The notes: a model not told the origin generated them from the letters alone. Positions 1 through 6,164 are shown, counted from the stretch's first letter. The stretch is 6,164 nt of DNA from Planctomycetota bacterium (GCA_021106775.1 JAIOTL010000361.1:1-6164), one strand, 5' to 3'. Numbers and translations are program-made.

Positions 1-745
1 ATTCGAATTCGTTGACGGTTTCCGAAAAAGACAGCTGAAAACTTTTGTCGAAATTACCGCTTGCCTTGAAATTGAAGTAAAATTCAGGTAATCGGCTGAC
101 ACTGTTTTGTCTGAGCAGAAACTCTACGGAATTAAATGCTGCAATGTAAGCGTAATTTAGATTTTTGCGCCTTTCCATCATGCTTTCGATTTTCGCAATT
201 GTGGGTGCACCTTCCAGACTGGCATACATTTCTCTATCTCGAAAAGTCGGAAGAAACAGAAGTTGTTCCGCCCATTGACACAAACCCTCCTCAAACCAGT
301 ACGGCAGCTCACCTTTTGTTTCAATTGAACCGAGCATCAGATGTGCAAGCTCATGCCTGAAAGTTTTTGTAGCACCAATAAATGGCTTACCTCCGTAAGC
401 TCTTGAATTGAGGATGATTAGAGATTGAGATTTTACAGCGACGCCGGCGATGCTGTCTTTCAAGGTTATCGGCTGACCAAAACGCCTTTCCAACTCGTTT
501 TCAAGCTCCGCCAATGACGGCACAATCACGCAGTATATTGTATTCGTGTATCTGAGCATTAACTTTGTGCTGACATCGTTGTACATCTCAATAACGTGTT
601 CTTCGATGTATTTTTTCAGTCCAGATAACTCGTCAGGCGCGGAAACCACAACCGAGGGTGATTGCAATTGCTGAGCATTGCTGATGTTTGTAAACACCAA
701 AACAATTGTCAATATCGCTAAAACAAATATAATTTTATTGTTCAT
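1..745 (-). CDS. Secreted gluzincin-type zinc metallopeptidase (peptidase MA-like), C-terminus beyond the window
   Basis: Reading leftward from the ATG at 745, the frame stays open for 248 codons to the window edge, so the C-terminus is missing. Residues 1-24 look like a Sec signal peptide: MNNK, a hydrophobic stretch, then ISNA before QQLQ, a plausible signal peptidase I site. Residues 131-135 are HELAH, the zinc-binding HExxH motif. LPYWFEEG follows at 147-154, where E153 (or E152) would be the third zinc ligand about 18 residues later. This HExxH...P-x-W-x-x-EG pattern is typical of the peptidase MA-like gluzincins (family knowledge). The product is therefore probably an exported, zinc-dependent endopeptidase acting in the periplasm or on the surface; its substrate is unknown. 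A weak ribosome site, TTGGGA, lies five bases before the ATG. The gene follows the lipoprotein gene on the same strand after a 159-base gap holding a palindromic repeat. The motif is secure, the substrate and exact family less so. Confidence 0.85.
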   Translation of the reverse strand, partial: MNNKIIFVLAILTIVLVFTNISNAQQLQSPSVVVSAPDELSGLKKYIEEHVIEMYNDVSTKLMLRYTNTIYCVIVPSLAELENELERRFGQPITLKDSIAGVAVKSQSLIILNSRAYGGKPFIGATKTFRHELAHLMLGSIETKGELPYWFEEGLCQWAEQLLFLPTFRDREMYASLEGAPTIAKIESMMERRKNLNYAYIAAFNSVEFLLRQNSVSRLPEFYFNFKASGNFDKSFQLSFSETVNEFE

Positions 746-781
746 TGTAATCCCAAATTTATTCTGTTCGCAAAAAATTAG

Positions 782-903
782 GCTGTGTTACATTAATTAT
801 GAATAATAATCGGTAGGTCAGGCATCCCTGCCTGACACTTGCGACATCATCAATGACAGGCTAGGAAGCCTGTCCTACCAACATTTTAACCTACTGTAAC
901 AGC
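782..903. repeat. Outer imperfect inverted repeat enclosing the REPIN-like element
   Basis: The hairpin pair is flanked by further complementary arms. GCTGTGTTACA at 782-792 pairs with TGTAACAGC at 895-903, allowing a two-base insertion in the left arm. TTAA follows inside each arm, though the spacing differs. The palindrome therefore spans nearly the whole gap, ending two bases outside the lipoprotein stop codon. It may mark the true ends of an inserted miniature element, or be chance extension of the core. The core hairpins are certain; this extension is only moderately supported. Confidence 0.4.
812..879. repeat. REPIN-like element: two REP-type hairpins in inverted orientation
   Basis: Two 26-base units face each other. 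The left unit (812-837) has a perfect 7-bp stem, GTCAGGC at 817-823 with GCCTGAC at 830-836, around a 6-base loop. The right unit (854-879) has GACAGGC at 855-861 with GCCTGTC at 868-874, also with a 6-base loop. The ends are GGTAGG and CCTACC. The left unit matches the reverse complement of the right at 21 of 26 positions. Two of the differences form a compensating swap (T-A to A-T) that keeps the stem paired. This is the layout of REP doublets/REPINs, which are usually dispersed by RAYT transposases (family knowledge). No such transposase lies in the window. It sits between the lipoprotein stop and the metallopeptidase start. With no T-run after either hairpin it is not a classical terminator, though it could attenuate transcription or protect the mRNA. 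Confidence 0.8.
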
Positions 904-904
904 A

Positions 905-2500
905 CTATCCTTTAACTTTGTTGAAATTCTCCGTTATTTCTTTTATTGCGTTATCGAACTGCGTTTTATTGATTTCATTCAATTTGCCAGTTAACACAGC
1001 GACCTGAAAATACCTTGTTTCGTTGTTGACAATCATTTTTCCGTAAACGAATGAAGTGCCTGCAGGCAGCGGAATTTCGGATGAGAAGTTGCCTTCATCA
1101 TCGACGTCAGCAATTAGTTCCGGTTGTTTCGGACTGACGAATATTTTAACAATCGCATTAGGTAAAACATGCCCGGTAATTTTGGTTCTCAGTTCTGATG
1201 CGTATTCAAGCGGGGTCATTTTCACGCCGAAATATCGCGATCTGTTGGACATTTGCAGACTTTCTTTGTTGGAGAGCTTTGACAACTCGCTGTGAATACG
1301 TTTTATATCGCTAATTTCATACACCCGAAACTTGAAGATGTACGCCTGCTGCAATTCGTCATAATGACTGCGTACGAAACTAAATCCTCGAAGAGCATTT
1401 GATATCAGGTTGTATGTTTTGTCGCCTGGTTCAAGTCCTTTAAAGATGAGAAATACGTCGATTTGTACAGGTTTTTCGAGGGTTTTTGGTGGTTCACCTT
1501 TGCGTTTCGGAAGAACGATAGGTTTCTCTTTTACGGAATCCTCTTTTTTCTCTTTTGGAGTTTCTGCTGTTTCTTCCTTTGTTTTCTCCGATGATTCCTT
1601 AGGAATTTTGCCTTTATCTTTTGAAGGTTTTTCCGCAGGCTTTGCTTCTTTCGAACTTAAAATCCCAGCAATTTCCGGCTCTTTAGTCTTGTCAATCCTG
1701 AACCAGTCTTCAGTTGGACCCAGGTTGATTTCAGGCTCAGGAAGCTCGGGCGGCATATAATCGTCAATTGTGCTGTATTCCGGTTCAGTTTTATCTTCAC
1801 TTGATGGGATAGAAGCATAAATACTGCTCTCCTGCAAGTATACGCTCTTGGTGATATCCTCAATTGTGTTATTGGTGATGTTAATTCGCTTATACTTGAT
1901 GACATTTCCGGATTCGTCCTCAGAAAGCTCTTCGTTCACAAGCTCAATTTTGACGAATGCAATTGTTTTCAGATGTGAAAAGGGTAGCATGAGATCGAAT
2001 ACGCCGTTTTTATCGAGTTCAACAGGTTCCATGCCAGAACCCGTGTCAATATACATTTTTGCATCGGGATTGAGCTTGCCTTTGAATGGAAATGAAATCG
2101 TATAAAGCTGAAAGTTCGCGCGATACCAGACCTCATCAAACCTCCAGTAAATCAGCTTTTTATCCACAAGTTCTATGTTTTCCTGTACGAAACTCGGTGC
2201 CCACTCGATAGGCGCACCCTTGACAAGAATATCAAGCACATTTTTCTGTGAATTAGCCCACTCAAACGAAACCGAGCCGTATTTCTGGTAAACATCGTAC
2301 ACAAGCATACGTTTGTCTTCCGGAATATTGTTCGCCAAACGTGTAAAGAATGTAACCGCACCGATGTCATGGTCTTCCCAATCCATTGAAAAATCCAATA
2401 TAATCGGACCAACATGACTTGGCTGTTGGCATCCAAGACAAAAAATTATGCTGAGAAGCATCAACATCAGCAAAATCTGAGTTTTTCGGTAAAAATTCAT
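905..2500 (-). CDS. Predicted lipoprotein with two beta-rich modules and a Lys/Glu/Pro linker
   Basis: I do not recognise a named family. With the start at 2500 the protein has 531 residues and begins MNFYRKTQ, a hydrophobic stretch, then LGC with Cys24: a lipoprotein signal (lipobox slightly atypical, Cys at -3). The open frame extends upstream to 2629, but that start overlaps the previous gene and would bury the signal. The 2500 start also has GGTG five bases upstream, in a context (TTGGTGTTTAT) resembling that of the CPBP gene. In order: an N-terminal region (25-130), a first beta-rich module (about 135-189), a disordered charged linker rich in Lys, Glu and Pro (about 227-345), a mixed alpha/beta region (about 345-439), a second module (about 439-504) and a final helix (508-531). 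The second module and the helix resemble residues 97-187 of the adjacent CPBP protein. A structural or scaffolding role in the envelope is inferred; no catalytic motif is visible. An alternative start at 2539 also has a GGGTG upstream. Confidence 0.75.
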   Translation of the reverse strand: MNFYRKTQILLMLMLLSIIFCLGCQQPSHVGPIILDFSMDWEDHDIGAVTFFTRLANNIPEDKRMLVYDVYQKYGSVSFEWANSQKNVLDILVKGAPIEWAPSFVQENIELVDKKLIYWRFDEVWYRANFQLYTISFPFKGKLNPDAKMYIDTGSGMEPVELDKNGVFDLMLPFSHLKTIAFVKIELVNEELSEDESGNVIKYKRINITNNTIEDITKSVYLQESSIYASIPSSEDKTEPEYSTIDDYMPPELPEPEINLGPTEDWFRIDKTKEPEIAGILSSKEAKPAEKPSKDKGKIPKESSEKTKEETAETPKEKKEDSVKEKPIVLPKRKGEPPKTLEKPVQIDVFLIFKGLEPGDKTYNLISNALRGFSFVRSHYDELQQAYIFKFRVYEISDIKRIHSELSKLSNKESLQMSNRSRYFGVKMTPLEYASELRTKITGHVLPNAIVKIFVSPKQPELIADVDDEGNFSSEIPLPAGTSFVYGKMIVNNETRYFQVAVLTGKLNEINKTQFDNAIKEITENFNKVKG

Positions 2501-2585
2501 ATAAACACCAAAAAAAACAACATTCAGAGAAGTTGGCATTTTACACCCAAATTCATGTAATTCATCGTCATAATTCTTATATATT

Positions 2586-3710
2586 TTACCAGTAATGAAT
2601 TGTGCAAACAAAATAATTAATCGATGCATGTAGTACCCAATGAATTATTATGCAGGGCCAAAAACTGCGCACCCTGATAACAAGTATGCCTAGAACAACG
2701 CCGCCGACGATGGAACTCATCGCTTCAAGAGGCGGTTTGTTTATGTGCATGGCAGCAAACGGAATCATCTGAAATAGGATAGCAGGTACGACGCCGATTC
2801 TGTCTTTCAAAGCCATTAGGAAATATCCACGGAAAATGAACTCCCAACCGAGGAAATATACGAGATACGAAAATGTAATTATCCAGAAAACTTCTATACT
2901 ATCGCGTGCTGAATAATCGCTTGGATATGAGTTTTTGAACGCATCTGAGTGTGCAACGTAATAAAAAACAGGTAGCATAATCAGGATAAACAAGGCGGTG
3001 ATTGGCACCCAGTTTTTGAAATCACCAAGCTTCAAGCCCAGTTTGAACGGGTTGATTCCGAGAATCAGGGCAGCAATTATCGCACCGAAGAAAAAGATAA
3101 GACCCTGAATGATGAGATTGACGGACTTTGAAGGTTCATACCAGAAAGAGCGAAGTGATTCCCAGCGTTTTTCAATCATTTTGATACCGACATCGTAATC
3201 CTTTTTCTGAATCGAATAATTGCGCATATTTGGAAGGTAAATACGGAAAAAAGATGTATTTCCATCAAGGATGGTTTTGCCGTAAATCCATAAATAATTA
3301 TTAGGTATAGTCAATTTAATCGAGTAATGCCCGTTTGCATCCAGAACAGGATTTATCTTTTTCTCAGTAGGATTAATATAAATTTCAACGTTTGTGCCTG
3401 GTTTAGCAATCCCTTTTATTATGTAATTGCGTTGTGCATCAGCATTGGTTTTTACAATTCTGTCAACCTTGATTTTGCTAAAAAAACCATCTTTATCATA
3501 TTTGATTTTGTTGGAGAAAAGTTCGTAAGAGAAATATCCCAGCAACAACACCCCCATACCAAGTATGATAATCCACGAAGTTTTATCCGAAGCAACCATT
3601 TTGATTAGACTCCACCAGGTTGTTCTGTCTTCTTTCAAGGGATTTTGGTCAATTATATCGGTAACTTTGGTAGGCTTTAGGTTGTCAGGCTTGATATTTT
3701 GATTATTCAT
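2586..3710 (-). CDS. CPBP-family (CAAX protease/Abi-like) membrane protein with an extracytoplasmic beta-rich domain
   Basis: A 374-residue integral membrane protein. A charged N-terminal tail (1-44) is followed by TM1 (about 45-64). An outside domain (about 66-195) contains a beta-rich module at 97-160 and a helix at 165-187. Six or so more membrane segments follow (about 196-218, 234-253, 270-288, 303-321, 330-346, 350-370). The C-terminal core has the three CPBP signatures: W289-E290-F-I-F-R294-G (motif 1, usually EExxxR), F318-A-A-M-H322 (motif 2, FxxxH) and H357-W-V-L-H361 (motif 3). CPBP proteins are intramembrane metal-dependent or glutamate-dependent proteases that cut prenylated or bacteriocin-type peptides (family knowledge). 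Here the first Glu of motif 1 is Trp, so activity is uncertain. GGTG lies four bases before the ATG. The gene starts 33 bases after the permease stop, so co-transcription is likely. The family call is firm; the substrate is unknown. Confidence 0.87.
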   Translation of the reverse strand: MNNQNIKPDNLKPTKVTDIIDQNPLKEDRTTWWSLIKMVASDKTSWIIILGMGVLLLGYFSYELFSNKIKYDKDGFFSKIKVDRIVKTNADAQRNYIIKGIAKPGTNVEIYINPTEKKINPVLDANGHYSIKLTIPNNYLWIYGKTILDGNTSFFRIYLPNMRNYSIQKKDYDVGIKMIEKRWESLRSFWYEPSKSVNLIIQGLIFFFGAIIAALILGINPFKLGLKLGDFKNWVPITALFILIMLPVFYYVAHSDAFKNSYPSDYSARDSIEVFWIITFSYLVYFLGWEFIFRGYFLMALKDRIGVVPAILFQMIPFAAMHINKPPLEAMSSIVGGVVLGILVIRVRSFWPCIIIHWVLHASINYFVCTIHYW

Positions 3711-3743
3711 TAAACACCAGTTTCAAGTAATAAAAATAAAATG

Positions 3744-5453
3744 TTAATCGAATGAGATGCGGGGGTCGACGACAGCGTACATCAGGTCGGAAATGAGTAT
3801 GCCGACAAGGGTCAACACCGCAGAAATCATGCTTACCGTCATCACAACATTGAAATCATTGTTCACAATCGAATTGAACATCCACCTGCCCATACCGTCT
3901 ATGCCGAATATGACTTCGATAATTACTGAACCACCGATAATGACAGGCAGAATCTGACCCAAAAGTGTGATAATTGGGATAATTCCATTGCGAACAACAT
4001 GCTTCCAGATGACAACACGTTCGGACAAACCCTTGGCACGTGCTGTTCTCACGTAATCCGAGCGAATTTCATCGAGAATCCCGCTTCGAGCATATCGTGA
4101 AAGTACCGCCAGAGAAGCATATGTCATGCAGGCAATTGGAAGTGTTAAATGCCAGAGCAGGTCTTTGAGACGTTCAACTGAATTCAACGTTATCCAGACA
4201 TCGAATTCTGAGTGAAAACCGCTCAACGGCATAGGTGGCGACGAACCGACCATACCGAGAAAGCTCTGCCACCCTTGCGTCGTTGCTAGATAATACTGCA
4301 GAACGGTTGCTGCGAAAAACGACGGTAGAGAATACAAAATAAACAGAATTATCGTTAAAATCCTGTCACCAATTGAGTTTTGCTTCACTGCAGAAAAAAT
4401 TCCAAGCGGAATCGAGAGCAAATACGCGAGAATGGTCGAAGTTAGCGCAATCGAGAGCGAATACTGCATTCTACTCACAAGTTCAGGAAAAACTCGCTGG
4501 CGTGTATGAATTGAGATTCCGAAGTCAAGATTAAGGATTCTACCCCAAAAATGAGCGAATCGCGTCTCAAACAGGAACATTTCTATGTTTTCGAACAGGT
4601 TTTTGTCCAGTTCTGGAGTTTTTTTGACGAACCATTTCGCCCAGAGTTCAAGCCGACTGCTTATCTCATCTTCATCCATGCCCTGACTTATCGCCATCTG
4701 ATTCTTGATTAAGAGATTCTCCTTGAAAATTACCCAGTTTTTCTGCCTTTGGAACTCAGCTTCAGAGCCTTTTGAGGAAGTATCGTAAGATTCTGGAATC
4801 TCCTGTGCGTTAAGCTTCATAAAGCTTGCAGCAAGATTTCGCCAAATATACTGCTTTACATATTCGACAAGTAAGTTTTTGTCATTGTCGGATAAATTTG
4901 ACTTCTTGACTATCGCGTCAAAGCTTGAAAAGTTTTTGAAAAGCGTCGGTGTCTGTTTGACGAGTTTTTTTGCTTCTTCAGTTAATTTATTGTATGATTT
5001 TTGGGCAAGTGTATGATAATCAATCACGATTTCATGCAGAATAAGCAAAATATCCGTGCCGTAATCCACCAAATCCTCTCGAATCTGCCTTAACTCTGAA
5101 ACCTTTATATGTTCACCGTTTTGAAATGCTGAATTATTGGGTGCTGGCGACGTTTGCAGACCGTTCTGTTTGTAAAAGCTGGCATTAAAAATACTACCGA
5201 GTGATTCCTCAATTTTCTGTTTATCCAGAAAAAACCTGGTGTTAAAGAGAATGGGTTTATCCAGATGAAATTCCTGCTTGAAATACATGAGCGATTCGTT
5301 GGTTTCGCCAGCAGCTTCGGTAGTTTCACCCATCTGCTGAGAACGCAGTCGTTCACTTGCTTTCGCCAGATTGACAATGGTAAAAACTACTACCGTTATA
5401 CCGAAAAAAGTCGGTATCATTATCAACAGTCGTTTAATAATGTAATTGCGCAT
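3744..5453 (-). CDS. ABC transporter permease, dipeptide/oligopeptide (DppB/OppB) family, with a large insertion
   Basis: This is one membrane subunit of a peptide-type ABC importer, which moves a substrate handed over by an external binding protein using energy from cytoplasmic ATPases. Start MRNYIIKRLLIMIPTFFGIT is the usual N-terminus and TM1 of the family. FHLDKPI at 62-68 matches the conserved segment after it. The inner-membrane domain resumes at about 298 with WGRILNLDFGISI, with further helices near 330-353, 365-390, 436-455, 492-516 and 535-562. The ATPase-contacting EAA loop is at 467-490 (YVRTARAKGLSERVVIWKHV), and the protein ends in the typical DPRISFD. Relatives usually have about 310-340 residues; this one has 569. 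Nearly all the excess is one helix-rich insertion at about 78-297, in the loop expected to lie outside the membrane. AGGT lies three bases before the ATG. The partner permease, ATPases and binding protein are not in the window. Substrate cannot be inferred, since the family also carries nickel and sugars. Confidence 0.93.
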   Translation of the reverse strand: MRNYIIKRLLIMIPTFFGITVVVFTIVNLAKASERLRSQQMGETTEAAGETNESLMYFKQEFHLDKPILFNTRFFLDKQKIEESLGSIFNASFYKQNGLQTSPAPNNSAFQNGEHIKVSELRQIREDLVDYGTDILLILHEIVIDYHTLAQKSYNKLTEEAKKLVKQTPTLFKNFSSFDAIVKKSNLSDNDKNLLVEYVKQYIWRNLAASFMKLNAQEIPESYDTSSKGSEAEFQRQKNWVIFKENLLIKNQMAISQGMDEDEISSRLELWAKWFVKKTPELDKNLFENIEMFLFETRFAHFWGRILNLDFGISIHTRQRVFPELVSRMQYSLSIALTSTILAYLLSIPLGIFSAVKQNSIGDRILTIILFILYSLPSFFAATVLQYYLATTQGWQSFLGMVGSSPPMPLSGFHSEFDVWITLNSVERLKDLLWHLTLPIACMTYASLAVLSRYARSGILDEIRSDYVRTARAKGLSERVVIWKHVVRNGIIPIITLLGQILPVIIGGSVIIEVIFGIDGMGRWMFNSIVNNDFNVVMTVSMISAVLTLVGILISDLMYAVVDPRISFD

Positions 5454-5458
5454 ACTAC

Positions 5459-5488
5459 CTGACGTTGTGATGTTAAAAAAAGTACACT
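5459..5488 (+). promoter_or_regulatory. Weak candidate promoter for the divergent exported-protein gene
   Basis: CTGACG (5459-5464) and TACACT (5483-5488) are 18 bases apart, and each matches the sigma70 consensus at four of six positions. It is the best-spaced pair I can find reading rightward in this gap. TATGAT at 5501-5506 is a better -10 box but has no -35 box at a proper distance. Treat this as a guess. Confidence 0.2.
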
Positions 5489-5501
5489 AATCCAAAAAAG
5501 T

Positions 5502-5536
5502 ATGATTAAGTATAGGGAATCAAATTCAAATATCAA
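5502..5536 (-). promoter_or_regulatory. Sigma70-like promoter for the permease-led operon
   Basis: Read on the minus strand, TTGATA (5536-5531) is followed after 16 bases by TATACT (5514-5509). Each hexamer matches the sigma70 consensus at five or four of six positions, with near-ideal spacing. Transcription would start near 5502 and leave an untranslated leader of about 49 bases before the permease ATG. The -35 box lies only 12 bases from the start codon of the divergent gene, so the two transcription units share a very tight control region. Confidence 0.55.
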
Positions 5537-5537
5537 C

Positions 5538-5542
5538 GAGGA
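5538..5542 (+). promoter_or_regulatory. Ribosome binding site GAGGA
   Basis: GAGGA lies six bases before the ATG at 5549. It is the closest match to the canonical Shine-Dalgarno sequence in the window and fixes the start of the exported-protein gene. The four minus-strand genes have weaker sites of GGTG, AGGT or GGGA type. Confidence 0.7.
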
Positions 5543-5548
5543 TAATAA

Positions 5549-6164
5549 ATGTTAGTCCGAAGTTCATACAAAATTGTACTTCTCGCAATAATGCTGATTG
5601 CTTTTGCATTTTTCTCACTACCCGGATTCGCACAAGAACAAGACAACAAAGAACCTCAAACTCAACCTGAAACTTCAGAAAACTTGTTCGAGCCGATAGA
5701 TTTTCTGCCCGTTTTTAAGAAATGGGACTTTCCTGATGAAAACATCATTGAAGATTCGGAATTGCAGGATTTACTGAGGAAGGTTTTTGCTGAGTTGCGA
5801 GTTTCCTGGCTTAAAAACCGAATGTTCAATGAGCTTTTCGAACTGATGAAAACAAGAAAACACGTGCTTTTCAAGGAATTTGTTACTGAATATTTCAAGA
5901 CAGTTTCAAGTTTCGATTGGAAAGTCAGCGATTTTGAAGCATTGGTGAAACAGCATGGTAAAAAAATTAGTAGAAAAATCATCGAAAATCTGCTGAGAAC
6001 TAAGTTCGATTATGACGAAGAATTCACGATGCGACTACCGTTTTTATTCTTCTACCAGAAAACTTTCACAGATGCTGATACAACCAAAAATGTGGTAAAT
6101 TTTCTCGGATCGCTTCAGAAAAAATTGAAAAAACCTGAATCAGACTCAATTAGCAATTATTTTT
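5549..6164 (+). CDS. Exported helix-rich protein of unknown function, C-terminus beyond the window
   Basis: From the ATG at 5549 the frame is open for 205 codons to the right edge, so the gene is incomplete. Residues 1-28 form a clear Sec signal peptide: MLVRSSYK, a hydrophobic core, then PGFA before QEQD, an AxA-like signal peptidase site without a lipobox Cys. A short polar Gln/Glu/Pro stretch (29-45) follows. The rest is mostly charged and aromatic-rich amphipathic helix, with no membrane segment and no Cys visible. I recognise no family. The short stretch FKTVSSFDWKV (116-126) resembles FKNFSSFDAIV (172-182) in the insertion of the neighbouring permease, which may be chance. It is transcribed away from the permease operon with 95 bases between the starts, so shared regulation is possible. 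The start is supported by GAGGA six bases upstream. It is likely periplasmic or secreted. A frame on the opposite strand at 5662-5982 has no signal peptide or ribosome site and is a shadow. Confidence 0.8.
   Translation, partial: MLVRSSYKIVLLAIMLIAFAFFSLPGFAQEQDNKEPQTQPETSENLFEPIDFLPVFKKWDFPDENIIEDSELQDLLRKVFAELRVSWLKNRMFNELFELMKTRKHVLFKEFVTEYFKTVSSFDWKVSDFEALVKQHGKKISRKIIENLLRTKFDYDEEFTMRLPFLFFYQKTFTDADTTKNVVNFLGSLQKKLKKPESDSISNYF

Noticed and set aside
136..360. Plus-strand open frame of 74 codons
   Set aside because: It lies wholly inside the secreted metallopeptidase gene on the opposite strand, including its zinc-site region, and has no ribosome site.
812..879. Hairpins as a rho-independent terminator for the lipoprotein gene
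   Set aside because: Neither hairpin is followed by a T-run on the minus strand, and the two inverted units fit a REP doublet better.
812..879. CRISPR array
   Set aside because: There are only two units, in inverted rather than direct orientation, with a 16-base gap and no cas gene.
1056..2105. Three plus-strand open frames, Ser-rich and Phe-rich
   Set aside because: Their composition is what the reverse complement of Lys/Glu-rich coding sequence produces. They overlap the lipoprotein gene throughout and have no start signals.
2501..2629. Longer start for the lipoprotein gene, adding 43 residues
   Set aside because: It would overlap the CPBP gene by 44 bases and place a charged segment before the lipoprotein signal. 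The 2500 start gives a clean signal peptide and a GGTG upstream.
5662..5982. Minus-strand frame of 106 codons
   Set aside because: It is antisense to the exported protein, which has a clear signal peptide and ribosome site. The antisense product is Ser/Phe-rich shadow sequence.

Overview
The window is a compact, moderately AT-rich bacterial region. It holds four genes on the minus strand, read from right to left and probably forming an operon, and one divergent gene on the plus strand at the right edge. A lipoprotein signal, two Sec signal peptides and an ABC importer permease suggest a Gram-negative-type (diderm) bacterium. The unfamiliar protein architectures and a mobile-looking palindromic repeat fit a poorly sampled lineage. 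I cannot name a phylum from the sequence. I see no rRNA, tRNA, CRISPR array, insertion sequence or phage gene.

Layout, following minus-strand transcription. (1) 5453-3744: an inner-membrane permease of the dipeptide/oligopeptide ABC transporter family (DppB/OppB type) with an extra segment of about 220 residues after its first membrane helix. (2) 3710-2586: a multi-pass membrane protein of the CPBP (CAAX protease/bacteriocin-processing, Abi) family, with a beta-rich domain looped outside the membrane ahead of its protease-like core. (3) 2500-905: a predicted lipoprotein with a long Lys/Glu/Pro linker. It carries two copies of the beta-rich module that also sits in the CPBP protein. (4) 745 to the left edge: a secreted zinc metallopeptidase of the gluzincin 'peptidase MA-like' type with HELAH and a downstream EEG, incomplete at its C-terminus. 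On the plus strand, from 5549 to the right edge, is an exported helix-rich protein of unknown function, incomplete at its C-terminus.

Non-coding parts. The 95-base divergent gap (5454-5548) contains a good sigma70-like promoter reading toward the permease. The 159-base gap between the lipoprotein and metallopeptidase genes contains two hairpins in inverted orientation, of REP/REPIN type, inside a larger imperfect palindrome. Gaps between the other genes are 33 and 85 bases. No other gene-free stretch exceeds 100 bases.

How the genes may work together (inference). All five products are predicted to be in or outside the inner membrane. The set includes one permease, one secreted peptidase, one membrane protease-like protein and a lipoprotein sharing a module with it. 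This fits an envelope system that handles peptides or cell-surface proteins. The shared module is the firmest link, because it ties the CPBP protein and the lipoprotein together by descent and perhaps by function. No transporter ATPase, substrate-binding protein or second permease is present, so the transporter partners must be encoded outside the window.
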